Assembly: GCF_900091955.1 (NCBI RefSeq)
Contig: NZ_FMDF01000102.1
Span: 1 to 36,397 of the forward strand
Length of the DNA: 36,397 nucleotides
Direction of reading: 5' to 3'
DNA from: Streptomyces sp. Ncost-T10-10d
GTDB lineage: Bacteria > Actinomycetota > Actinomycetes > Streptomycetales > Streptomycetaceae
Under the pieces are notes generated by a model that worked only from the letters and a program-made list of their open reading frames with translations, was not told the DNA's origin and ran no database searches. Positions 23,200 to 31,483 of the stretch are shown in pieces. Position 1 is the stretch's first letter; each line of letters begins with the position of its first letter. The position numbers and the translations under genes are program-made.

Positions 23200-24528
23200 A
23201 TGCGACAGACGACCGGCCCCGGCGCCCGGACCGACCGCACAGCCCCCGAGGACGATCCCGGCCGCGGGCTGCGGCGCCTCATCGACCCGAGATCCCTCCG
23301 CTGGAAGATCGCCTTCGGGGTCGCGGCAGCGGCCTGTGCCATGGCGCTGGGCATCGGGATCCTCGTTCACCGGACCACCGAAGCCCGCGACATGCACGTC
23401 GGCCGCGGCGAAGCGACGAGCGCGCTGGAGTCGGCCGAAGCCGAGTTCCGGGGCACGCAGCCCGCGCGGCCGTCCCCGTCGGGGGTTCCCGGCTATCTGG
23501 TCGGCGACGACGTACCGGATGAACTGCGGGACCGGCTGGGCTCCGAGCCCGCGCCCGTGACCTGGTACGACAACCGGAAGCCGGCTCAGGGGCCGCGGAT
23601 GTGGGCGGCGGGCCACGTCGACGGCACCGTGCTGGCCGTCTGGGTGGACATGGGCAGCGAGCTGCGCAGTCTCCAGGCCCTGGACCGGCACATGAGATAC
23701 GCAGCCCTCGCCACGCTCGCCGTCGTCGTCCCCCTCACCCTCCTCGCCGTCGAACTGGTGCTCCGCCGCCTGCGCCGCGTCGCCCGGACCGCCCGCCGCA
23801 TCAAGCGCGGCGATCTGGACGCCAGGACGCGGAGCCGCGGCCACGACGAGATCAGCGAAATCTCCTCCGCCGTCGACCTCATGGCGGACGCCCTGCAGGA
23901 CCGGCTGCGCGACGAACAGCGCTTCACCGCCGATGTCGCCCACGAACTGCGCACCCCGCTCGCCGGCCTCGTCACCTCCGCCTCCCTCCTCCCGGAGAGC
24001 GAGGCCACCGATCTGGTCCGCGACCGCGTCCAGGTGCTGCGCGCCCTCGTGGACGATCTCCTGGAGATCTCCCGCCTGGACGCGGGGGCGGAGGAGGCCG
24101 ATGCCCAGCCGGTGCCGCTCGGTGAGCTGGTGGCGGAATCCGTACGACGCACGGGACTGGAGACCCGGGTCACGGTGAGCGGCAGCCCGGTCGCCGAGAC
24201 CGATCCGCGCCGCCTCGACCGCATCGTCACCAACCTGATCCTCAACGCCCACCGCCACGGCGCGGCGCCGGTCGAGGTCACGGTCTACGGCACAACCATC
24301 ACCGTCCGCGACCACGGCCCCGGCTTCCCCCCGGAACTCCTCGCCCACGGACCCCAGCGCTTTCGCACCGGAGCCGCCGAACGGGGTCACGGACACGGCC
24401 TCGGCCTCACCATCGCCCTCGGCCAGGCCCACGTCATCGGCGCCCGCCTCACTCTGGCCGACGCCACCCCCTGCGGAGCCGTGGCCACACTGGAACTGCC
24501 CCGCCAAGCGGACCCACCGGCAGTCTGA
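23200..24528 (+). CDS. Sensor histidine kinase, partner of the OmpR-type regulator
   Basis: A 442-residue classical kinase. It has transmembrane helix 1 (~44-62), an extracytoplasmic sensor of about 110 residues (64-170), helix 2 (~172-192) and a HAMP linker. The HisKA domain carries DVAHELRTPL (His248), and HATPase_c has NLILNAHRHG, VRDHGPGF and HGLGLTIA. The start ATG at 23200 lies immediately after the regulator stop, so the genes are one transcript. The ligand is unknown; the neighbours suggest an envelope signal. The gene ends 27 bp before the shared att-arm sequence at 24556. Confidence 0.94.
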   Translation: MRQTTGPGARTDRTAPEDDPGRGLRRLIDPRSLRWKIAFGVAAAACAMALGIGILVHRTTEARDMHVGRGEATSALESAEAEFRGTQPARPSPSGVPGYLVGDDVPDELRDRLGSEPAPVTWYDNRKPAQGPRMWAAGHVDGTVLAVWVDMGSELRSLQALDRHMRYAALATLAVVVPLTLLAVELVLRRLRRVARTARRIKRGDLDARTRSRGHDEISEISSAVDLMADALQDRLRDEQRFTADVAHELRTPLAGLVTSASLLPESEATDLVRDRVQVLRALVDDLLEISRLDAGAEEADAQPVPLGELVAESVRRTGLETRVTVSGSPVAETDPRRLDRIVTNLILNAHRHGAAPVEVTVYGTTITVRDHGPGFPPELLAHGPQRFRTGAAERGHGHGLGLTIALGQAHVIGARLTLADATPCGAVATLELPRQADPPAV

Positions 24529-24555
24529 CCGACGGCCGGCAGGGGGTTGCGGTTG

Positions 24556-24631
24556 CGGTTCCGGTTGCGTTCACCCACGTACGGCACCGGCCAGAAGCCC
24601 TGCCCGCAGCTACTGCACCGCAGGTCGGAAC
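24556..24631. repeat. Element-end arm, copy B (partner of 13389-13464)
   Basis: Collinear with 13389-13464 at a constant offset of 11,167 bp over both blocks. In copy A the arm is followed by the tRNA-Ser fragment; here that fragment (about 95 bp) is missing and the arm joins almost directly to CGGGCAATTACGTCG and the terminator. This is taken as the deleted remnant of a fourth att junction. Confidence 0.65.
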
Positions 24632-24644
24632 GCTCCGGGCAATT

Positions 24645-24686
24645 ACGTCGAAGGGCCCCACCGTTCGCGGTGGGGCCCTTCGACGT
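24645..24686. terminator. 19-bp hairpin with TTCG loop, fourth att-associated terminator
   Basis: Arms 24645-24663 and 24668-24686 are perfect complements around a TTCG tetraloop. The inner stem (GGGCCCCACCG) matches the hairpin at 5316 rather than those at 1591 and 13573. It terminates the kinase operon as well. Confidence 0.85.
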
Positions 24687-25205
24687 TGCGTTCACGAGTG
24701 CGGGACATGCAGTCCCCGGTAGTCCTTCTTGGTTCCACGAGCTTTCAACCGTCGCTGAAAGTTCCGGGATCGAGAGGATCTGCCGGGGGCCTGGCCAGAG
24801 CCAACGAGAGGGTCACTCTGTTCGGCGAACGTCTCCGCCGACGGTGCGGCTCGCTCTGGTTTTCTGGTGTATTAAAGATTGTCCTCCCCATTTCTCCCGG
24901 GTCAAGGCTTTTCGGACCATTACGGATAAAATTTAAGATTTCGATGCCCAGGGCCATGGTCGGTCGGCGGTGGCTCCTCCAGAACAGGTATGCCTTCAGC
25001 AGATCGGCTGCGGGCGTCTCGCGCAGGCAGGCCGCCGTGTTCTTCTCGCAGCCCACCGCCTCGGCCTCGTCGGGCTCGCGCCGGGCGAGGCCGGTGCGTC
25101 TCGAAGCGGCGCGCGCCGATGACCCCATTGGTCCGCCATCGCTCGCGGAACCACCGCGGCGCTCACAGGCTGAAGCGGGGGTACTACTGGAAGGGCGGCC
25201 CCTTG
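24687..25205. other. Gap with no confident gene; contains an AT-rich pocket
   Basis: Between 24855 and 24945 the sequence is much more AT-rich than its surroundings (TATTAAAGATT, GATAAAATTTAAGATT), which suggests promoter or foreign DNA. A 127-codon minus-strand frame (24745-25128) crosses the gap, but its codon use is irregular and it has no RBS or known domain. The promoter for the ferredoxin/P450 genes should lie here. Confidence 0.5.
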
Positions 25206-25484
25206 ATGAGGCTTGTCGTCGATCTCAACCGATGCCAGGGGTACGCGCAGTGCGCCTTCCTCGCACCCGATGTCTTCGCCATGCACGGCGAGGAGTCGCT
25301 GTTGTACAACCCGCACGCCGACGAGACGCAGCGGGATCAGGTGCTGCGTGCCGCCACCGCGTGTCCGGTGCAGGCGATCCTGGTGGACGACCTGGACGAC
25401 CCTGACGGAACGGGCCACGTGCGCGAAGCGCCGGCCGCGGCGGACGAAGGCACCGCGCGAGAGAGGCTGTCCGGTGTCCGGTGA
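25206..25484 (+). CDS. 3Fe-4S ferredoxin for a P450
   Basis: A 92-residue electron carrier. The cluster ligands are Cys10 and Cys16 (CQGYAQC) and Cys53 (TACP). The usual fourth cysteine is absent between Cys10 and Cys16, as in Streptomyces P450-type [3Fe-4S] ferredoxins. ATG 25206 follows GGAAGGGCGG. The C-terminal ~25 residues are acidic and not part of the fold. It overlaps the reductase start by 11 bp and forms an operon with the reductase and P450. Confidence 0.92.
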   Translation: MRLVVDLNRCQGYAQCAFLAPDVFAMHGEESLLYNPHADETQRDQVLRAATACPVQAILVDDLDDPDGTGHVREAPAAADEGTARERLSGVR

Positions 25485-26868
25485 CACACACCTGGCGTGG
25501 CTGAGGCGCGAGGGGCGGATCGTGATCGTCGGCGCTTCTCTCGCCGGTCTCCGGGCTGCGGAGACCCTGCGGAAGGAGGGCTTCACCGGTTCACTCACGC
25601 TGATCGGCGACGAGCCCCACGAACCGTACGACCGGCCACCGCTCTCCAAACAGGTCCTGTTGGGCCACGCGACCGCCGATCGCACCGCGCTGCCCCGGCG
25701 TTTGGCGCTCGACGCGCACTGGCGGCTCGGTGTCGCCGCCACCGGGCTGGACATGGCGGCCAAGCGGGTGCGGCTGGCCGACGGGGACGAAGTGGAGTAC
25801 GACCGCCTGCTGATCGCCACCGGCGTGCATGCCCGGCCCTGGCCGCACAAGTCCGAGGCCGAACTTGACGGGGTCTTCGTACTGCGTACGCGTGACGACG
25901 CGGCCCGGCTGCAGCGGCGGCTGGCGGCATCGCCCCGCCGGGTGCTCGTCATCGGCGCCGGATTCACCGGTTCGGAGATCGCATCGGCCTGCCGCGAGCG
26001 CGGGCTGCCGGTGACCGTCGCCGAACGCGGTGCGGCGCCTCTCGTGGGCGCGCTCGGCGGAGTGGTCGGCCGGGCGGCAGCGGATCTGCAACGCGAGCAC
26101 GGCGTGGACCTGCGCTGCGGAATCATGGTCACGGCCCTGGAGGGCGACCCGGCCGGACGTCTGCGGCGCGCCCATCTGTCCGACGGCAGCACCGTCGACG
26201 CGGATGTCGCGGTGGTCTCGCTCGGCGCGACGCGGAACACCGAGTGGCTGGCCGGATCCGGGCTCGGCGCCGGACCGCGTGGAATCGCCTGCGACGCCGG
26301 ATGCCGGGCCTTCGACGTCCGCGGCATCGTGACCGACGACGTCTTCGTCGCCGGTGACGTGGCACGGTCCCCGCACGCGCTGTTCGGGTACCAGTTCCTG
26401 TCACTCGAACACTGGGGCAACGCCGTCGCACAGGCCGAGACCGCGGCGCACAACATGATCAGCAGCAGCTCGGAGCGCCGCCCGCACCTGTGGGTGCCGG
26501 CCTTCTGGTCCGCCCAGTTCGGGGTCAACATCAAGTCGGTCGGCGTCCCGTCCCTGGGCGAGGAGGTCATCGTCGCCCAGGGGTCGCTCTCCGACCGCCG
26601 CTTCACCTGTGTGTACGGATACCAGGGCCGAGTCATCGCCGCTGTCACCTTCGACCAGACGAAGTGGCTGGAGTTCTACCAGCGGCAGATCGAGTCGGCT
26701 GCGCCGTTCCCGCCCGACTACCCCTCGGTGGACCGCCGTCCCGAAGGTCTGCGGCCGGTCCCGGCCGAATTCCCGGACCCCTCCCTGCCCACCCACGGGC
26801 CGTCCGTCACCGTGAGCGGCTACTCACCGACCGACCAGCGGATCACCTTCGTCCCCGCACACACGTGA
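25474..26868 (+). CDS. FAD-dependent NAD(P)H:ferredoxin reductase
   Basis: A 464-residue flavoprotein that passes electrons from NAD(P)H to the ferredoxin. It has an FAD dinucleotide motif (VIVGASLAGLRAAE), DEPHEPYDRPPLSK, LLIATGV, a second Rossmann motif for NAD(P)H (VLVIGAGFTGSEIA), and the FAD-binding FVAGDVA. The C-terminal reductase dimer-type domain (EHWGNAVAQAE) and a ~60-residue tail follow. GTG 25474 (VSGDTHLAWL) lies inside the end of the ferredoxin gene and has GAGAGG upstream. Length and motifs fit the putidaredoxin reductase class. Confidence 0.93.
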   Translation: MSGDTHLAWLRREGRIVIVGASLAGLRAAETLRKEGFTGSLTLIGDEPHEPYDRPPLSKQVLLGHATADRTALPRRLALDAHWRLGVAATGLDMAAKRVRLADGDEVEYDRLLIATGVHARPWPHKSEAELDGVFVLRTRDDAARLQRRLAASPRRVLVIGAGFTGSEIASACRERGLPVTVAERGAAPLVGALGGVVGRAAADLQREHGVDLRCGIMVTALEGDPAGRLRRAHLSDGSTVDADVAVVSLGATRNTEWLAGSGLGAGPRGIACDAGCRAFDVRGIVTDDVFVAGDVARSPHALFGYQFLSLEHWGNAVAQAETAAHNMISSSSERRPHLWVPAFWSAQFGVNIKSVGVPSLGEEVIVAQGSLSDRRFTCVYGYQGRVIAAVTFDQTKWLEFYQRQIESAAPFPPDYPSVDRRPEGLRPVPAEFPDPSLPTHGPSVTVSGYSPTDQRITFVPAHT

Positions 26869-26925
26869 TCGCAGCCGGGAAGGCCCGCTGCCCCACGCCC
26901 ACAAGGACGCCACCGAGGACCCGAC

Positions 26926-28161
26926 ATGACGCAAGCGACGCTTCTGCGGCAGATCATCGACTACTCCAGCCGCGCCGACCCGTACCCGCTGTACGCCGAG
27001 CTCCGCAGGACGCCGGTGCTTCAGGAGGGGGACGACCTGTTCGTCGTCAGCACGTACTGGGAGATCAAGAGTCTGCTGCACGATCCGCGCATCAGCTCGG
27101 ACGCCCGCAACCTCTCCCCCAGTGCCGCAGGCACACTCCTGCAGGAGGAGGAGGCGTCGGCTCTGCCGCCCGCCTTCCTGAGGCTCGACCCTCCCGAGCA
27201 CGACCGGCTGCGCCGTATGACGATGCGCCCGTTCGGGCCGCCGGAAACCCCCCGGCGCATCCACAACATGAGGGGCGAACTGGCCCGCATCGTCTCCGAC
27301 CTCGTCGACGGTTTCGGGGACCGGAACCGGATCGACCTCGTCGACGACTTCTCGTACCCCTTTCCCGTCACCGTGATCTGCCGACTGCTCGGGGTTCCGC
27401 GCGAGGACGAGGCGCTCTTCCACTCCTGGGCCGACACCATCGCCGCCGGCCTCGACCCGGACCCCGGCCAGGACCCCGGGGAGCGGCGCCGCGTCACCCA
27501 GCAGGCCCGTATCGAACTGGGGAAGTACCTGTCCGGGCTCATCGACGAACGCAGCGGCGCGCCCGGCGACGACATGCTCTCCGCACTGGTCACCCAGCAC
27601 GGCGAGGACGGGCGGATGACCCGGATGGAACTGCTCAGCACGGCCTCCCTGCTCCTGATCGCCGGCCACGAGACCACGGTCAACCTCATCACCAACGGGA
27701 TGCTCACCCTGCTGCGCCACCCCGACGTTCTGGAGCGGCTGCGGGGCGACCCCGGGCTGGCCCTCCCGATCGTGGAGGAACTCCTGCGCTTCGAGCCTCC
27801 CGTGCAGTTGCTTCCGCAGCGCACCACGCTCGCGGACATCGACATCTGCGACGTCACCATCCCCAAGGGCGCATCCGTCTGGCTCGTCCTGGCCTCCGGC
27901 AACCGGGACCCGCAACGGTTCCCCGACCCCGACCGCTTCGACCCCGACCGGAAGGACAACCAGCACCTCGGTTTCGGCAGCGGCATCCACAACTGCTTCG
28001 GCGCACCCCTCGCGCGCCTGGAGGCACAGCTCGCCCTGACCGAGCTCGCCCGCAGGCTCAACAGTCCCCGCCTGGTCGAGGACCCGCCCCCGTACCGACA
28101 GAACGCCGTGCTGCGCGGTCCCCGTCATCTGAACATCGCATTCGACGGATTCCACGCATAG
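26926..28161 (+). CDS. Cytochrome P450 monooxygenase
   Basis: A 411-residue soluble bacterial P450. The I-helix oxygen-binding motif is AGHETT (246-251), the K-helix ExxR is Glu285-Leu-Leu-Arg288, and the heme loop is FGSGIHNCFG with thiolate Cys357. ATG 26926 lies 57 bp after the reductase stop. With the ferredoxin and reductase upstream, it forms a self-sufficient class I electron chain. The substrate is not readable from the sequence. The nearby PLP decarboxylase and the prenyl/oxygenase genes are too far off to assign a pathway. Confidence 0.96.
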   Translation: MTQATLLRQIIDYSSRADPYPLYAELRRTPVLQEGDDLFVVSTYWEIKSLLHDPRISSDARNLSPSAAGTLLQEEEASALPPAFLRLDPPEHDRLRRMTMRPFGPPETPRRIHNMRGELARIVSDLVDGFGDRNRIDLVDDFSYPFPVTVICRLLGVPREDEALFHSWADTIAAGLDPDPGQDPGERRRVTQQARIELGKYLSGLIDERSGAPGDDMLSALVTQHGEDGRMTRMELLSTASLLLIAGHETTVNLITNGMLTLLRHPDVLERLRGDPGLALPIVEELLRFEPPVQLLPQRTTLADIDICDVTIPKGASVWLVLASGNRDPQRFPDPDRFDPDRKDNQHLGFGSGIHNCFGAPLARLEAQLALTELARRLNSPRLVEDPPPYRQNAVLRGPRHLNIAFDGFHA

Positions 28162-28212
28162 GGGGTGTGCGCGCCATGGCTCCCGCCGGGAACCGCCGAC
28201 CATGATGGGCGG

Positions 28213-29919
28213 ATGCCGACGCATGAACCGGACCGGCGCGACACCGGGCCCTCGCTGGAGCAGATCCTCGGGCTGATCGCCCCCGGAATGCTCGATGTCG
28301 TCGTGGCGCCGCGCGGTACCGGCGTGCCGGTGGCCGATGTGGTGCTGCACGATCCCGGTGAGGAACGGGACGACGACGCCCGGGCGTCATCCGGGCTGAT
28401 CCTGCTCGCCGTCGGGGTGGAGGTCGCCTCGCCCGAGGCGATCGACGTGCTGCGCGACGCCGACCGGGCCGGAGCCGCGGCCGTGGTCATGCGGCGGGGC
28501 AGTCGCGGGCCGCGGGCGGCCCTGGTGGAGGCGGCCGGTCAGGGGCGCACGGCGTTGCTGACCCGGCGGCCGGGGCATGGGTGGACGGAGGTGCTCGGCC
28601 GGTTGCGGACCGCTCTGGTGCACAGCGCCGCGGCCTTCTCCACCACCGAATCGGCCGGCCCCGACGGGGTGGGCGGGCTCCGGCTCGGCGACCTGTCGGG
28701 GCTGGCCAATACGGTGGCGGACCTGGTCGGTGGTGCCATCACGATCGAGGATCCGCAGTCGCGGGTACTGGCGTACTCGCGGATGGACCACGAACCCGAT
28801 CCGATGCGCCGGCTGACGATCCTCGGGCAGGAGGTCCCTCGCTGGCGGGTCGACGAACTGCGCGAGAGCGGCTTCTTCCAGGCGCTGTGGAGCACCGACG
28901 ACGTGGTGCTCCGGCCTGCCGACGACCGGTCCGCCGCGCGGCTGGCCATCGCCGTGCGCCACGGGTCCGAGGTGCTCGGGTCCATCTGGGCCGCAGCCGA
29001 CGGCCGGCCGCTCGCCGAGGGCGCCGCGGCGGCGCTGCGCACGGCCGCCCGGGCCGCCGTACCGCATCTGTCCCACCACCGGACGTGGGGCCGGGCGGCG
29101 GCCAGGGCGCGGGAGGAGGCGGTGCACGCGCTCCTGGACGGGGCCGCGCACGCGTCGCAGGCCGCGCACGATGCCGGGATCGCGGCGGAGGGACCGTATG
29201 CGGTGATGGTGGCGGAGGCGTACGACAGCCGGGCAGGCGGCGCCGCATCCGGGGGCGGCGCCGACAGCGGCACCGAGCAGCGGGTTCTGGATGTGCTCGC
29301 GCTGCAGGCCGCCGCGTACCGGCCGGGGTGCGTGACCGCGCGGTCCGGGCGGCGGCTGTACGTCCTGGTCCCCGCGAACAGGGGTGAGGCCGATCCGGCG
29401 CGCACCCTGCTGGCGACGGCCCGCTCGGTGCCGCGCCATGTGGTGTTCGCGGGCGTCGGGCCGTTGGCGGCGGACCTGTCGGGGCTGCCCGCGTCGCGGG
29501 AGGCCGCGGAGCTGGTGGTGCGGGTGTTGCGGGAGCGGGCTGCGAGGCTGCCGGTCGCGGAGGTGGTGTCGGCGGTGGCGGCGTTCGGCGAGGTGGTCGC
29601 CGACACGTCGGTGCTCCGGGTGCTCGACCGGGTCGAGCCGTTGTGGACGTCGCTGTCGGGGCCCGTACACGCAATGGTGGAGCACGATCGCGCACACGGT
29701 ACGGAGTACGGCGCGTCGGTCGCCGCCCACCTCGACGCGTTCGGCGACACGGGCACGGCCGCGCGGCGCCTGAATGTGCACCCCAACACCTTGCGGTACC
29801 GGTTGCGCAGGGCCCGGGAGCTGTTCGGCGTCGATCTGGCCGACCCGGCCGTGCGGCTCCTCGCGGACATCGGGCTGCGCATCGCGGCTCGCAGAGCGCA
29901 CGGGTCGAGCAGCCGTTGA
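28213..29919 (+). CDS. PucR-family transcriptional regulator
   Basis: A 568-residue regulator. The N-terminal PucR-type domain (~1-130: LEQILGLIAPGMLDVVVAP... and a conserved VMRRGSRG) is followed by a GAF-like/GGDEF-like middle with a PLSHHRTWGRAAARAREEAVHALLDGA-type linker helix (quoted in two halves by position only, about 280-310). A C-terminal PucR helix-turn-helix follows (TGTAARRLNVHPNTLRYRL, about 515-533). ATG 28213 (MPTHEPDRR) is preferred over 28165, which overlaps the P450 end region without homology. Such regulators often control purine, proline or amine catabolism genes, so the adjacent decarboxylase is a plausible target. Confidence 0.88.
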   Translation: MPTHEPDRRDTGPSLEQILGLIAPGMLDVVVAPRGTGVPVADVVLHDPGEERDDDARASSGLILLAVGVEVASPEAIDVLRDADRAGAAAVVMRRGSRGPRAALVEAAGQGRTALLTRRPGHGWTEVLGRLRTALVHSAAAFSTTESAGPDGVGGLRLGDLSGLANTVADLVGGAITIEDPQSRVLAYSRMDHEPDPMRRLTILGQEVPRWRVDELRESGFFQALWSTDDVVLRPADDRSAARLAIAVRHGSEVLGSIWAAADGRPLAEGAAAALRTAARAAVPHLSHHRTWGRAAARAREEAVHALLDGAAHASQAAHDAGIAAEGPYAVMVAEAYDSRAGGAASGGGADSGTEQRVLDVLALQAAAYRPGCVTARSGRRLYVLVPANRGEADPARTLLATARSVPRHVVFAGVGPLAADLSGLPASREAAELVVRVLRERAARLPVAEVVSAVAAFGEVVADTSVLRVLDRVEPLWTSLSGPVHAMVEHDRAHGTEYGASVAAHLDAFGDTGTAARRLNVHPNTLRYRLRRARELFGVDLADPAVRLLADIGLRIAARRAHGSSSR

Positions 29920-30042
29920 TCGTTGAGCTGTCCGGTGCGACAAAGGAATCGGGCAGACATCGTCGTGTCGGTCGAAGACGCGCCTTCCCCTCCGCGTCGA
30001 AGCTGTCCGTACAACCGACGTGACAGATGGAGGGTTGTTGTC

Positions 30043-31410
30043 GTGGTTCACATGACTTCCGGTTCGGCAGCCCGCTCGGCAGTCGAGCAGCGCGGTGCCC
30101 GGCGTGCGGCGGCGCTGGCGCGGGCCGTCGAGGACGGGCTGCTCGGTCCGCGCTCGCCCGTGGTCGGCCTGCTCGACGTGGACGGTGTGCTCGCCGCCGT
30201 CGACGCGCTCGACGAGGCGTTCCGGGGACCCGCCCCGGTACGTCACACGTTCGCGGCCAAGGCGTGCGGCCTGGTGCCCGTGCTGCGGCTGCTCGCCGAG
30301 GCCGGGATGGGCTGCGAGGTGGCCTCGCCCGGTGAACTGGAACAGGCGCTGGCGGCCGGGTTCACGTACGACCGGCTGGTCTTCGACAGCCCCGCGAAGA
30401 CGGTCGAGGAGCTGGAGTTCGCCCTCACCCATGGCATCGCGATCAACCTGGACAACTTCCAGGAGATGGCCCGCGTGGATCGCCTGCTGGCCGGGCGACC
30501 GGCCGCCGGGCCGATCGGGCTGCGGGTGAACCCCCAGGTGGGGGCGGGTGCCATCGATGCGATGAGCACCGCGACGGCGACCTCGAAGTTCGGCGTCGCA
30601 CTGCGCGATCCGGGGGCGGTCGACGAGGTGATCGACGCCTTCGCGCGCCGGCCGTGGCTCAACCGCCTGCACGCACACGTCGGTTCCCAGGGCTGCCCGC
30701 TGCCGCTCATCGCCGAGGGCATCCGCGTCGCGTACGAACTGGCCGAGCGCATCAACGCACAGCTGGGCCACGCGCAGATCACCGGGATCGACATCGGCGG
30801 CGGCCTGCCCGTCAACTTCGACAGCGAGGACGACCGCCCGACGTACGCCGACCACGTCACCGAGCTCCGCGGCGCGGTACCCGGTCTGTTCGACGGGCGC
30901 TACACCCTGATCACGGAGTTCGGCCGTTCCCTGCTGGCCAAGAGCGGAACCGTCGCAACGGTCGTGGAGTACACCAAGTCCGCCGGGGGACGGCAGATCG
31001 CGGTCACGCACGCGGGGGCCCAGGTGGCTACTCGTACGGTGTTCATGCCCGGTGCCTGGCCGCTCCGCGTCGGGGTGTTCGACGCCGCGGGCCGCCCCAA
31101 GCAGGGCCCGACCGAGATTGTCGACATCGCGGGCCCGTGCTGTTTCGCGGGGGATCTGACCGCGGCCGGGCGCGAGCTCCCGGTCATCGAGCCCGGCGAC
31201 GTGGTGGCGCTCCACGACACCGGGGCGTACTACTTCTCGTCGCACTTCTCGTACAACTCGCTGCCGCGGCCTGCCGTGTACGGCTACCGGACGGGTGCCG
31301 ACGGGCGGGTGCACTTCGCGCTCGTACGCGAGGCGCAGAGCGTGCGCGAGGTCGTCGAGGAGAGCGGCCTCGCGCAGGCGGACGCACTGGTGGCCCTGCG
31401 CGCGGACTGA
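30043..31410 (+). CDS. PLP-dependent decarboxylase, diaminopimelate/ornithine decarboxylase-like (fold III)
   Basis: A 455-residue alanine-racemase-fold decarboxylase. The PLP lysine is Lys73 in HTFAAKACG. HVGSQG and DIGGGLPV bind the phosphate, and EFGRSLLAKSG, the GPCCFAGD catalytic cysteine region and DTGAYYFSSHFSYN complete the site. The GPCC and DTGAY boxes are like LysA, but the sequence diverges from housekeeping LysA, so substrate (meso-DAP, ornithine, another basic amino acid) is open. GTG 30043 has GGAGGG 8 nt upstream; ATG 30052 is the alternative. It follows the PucR regulator by 123 bp. The next gene is convergent and only 73 bp away. Confidence 0.88.
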   Translation: MVHMTSGSAARSAVEQRGARRAAALARAVEDGLLGPRSPVVGLLDVDGVLAAVDALDEAFRGPAPVRHTFAAKACGLVPVLRLLAEAGMGCEVASPGELEQALAAGFTYDRLVFDSPAKTVEELEFALTHGIAINLDNFQEMARVDRLLAGRPAAGPIGLRVNPQVGAGAIDAMSTATATSKFGVALRDPGAVDEVIDAFARRPWLNRLHAHVGSQGCPLPLIAEGIRVAYELAERINAQLGHAQITGIDIGGGLPVNFDSEDDRPTYADHVTELRGAVPGLFDGRYTLITEFGRSLLAKSGTVATVVEYTKSAGGRQIAVTHAGAQVATRTVFMPGAWPLRVGVFDAAGRPKQGPTEIVDIAGPCCFAGDLTAAGRELPVIEPGDVVALHDTGAYYFSSHFSYNSLPRPAVYGYRTGADGRVHFALVREAQSVREVVEESGLAQADALVALRAD

Positions 31411-31483
31411 CCGTCTCCGTGCTCGGCGAGGCCGGTGTCGCTCGTCCGGGGCGGTCCTTCGGGCGTCGGCGGTCCTTTCCGGG

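Noticed and set aside
24745..25128. 127-codon minus-strand ORF
   Set aside because: Includes AT-rich DNA with irregular codon use; no RBS or family resemblance. Cannot be excluded but not supported.
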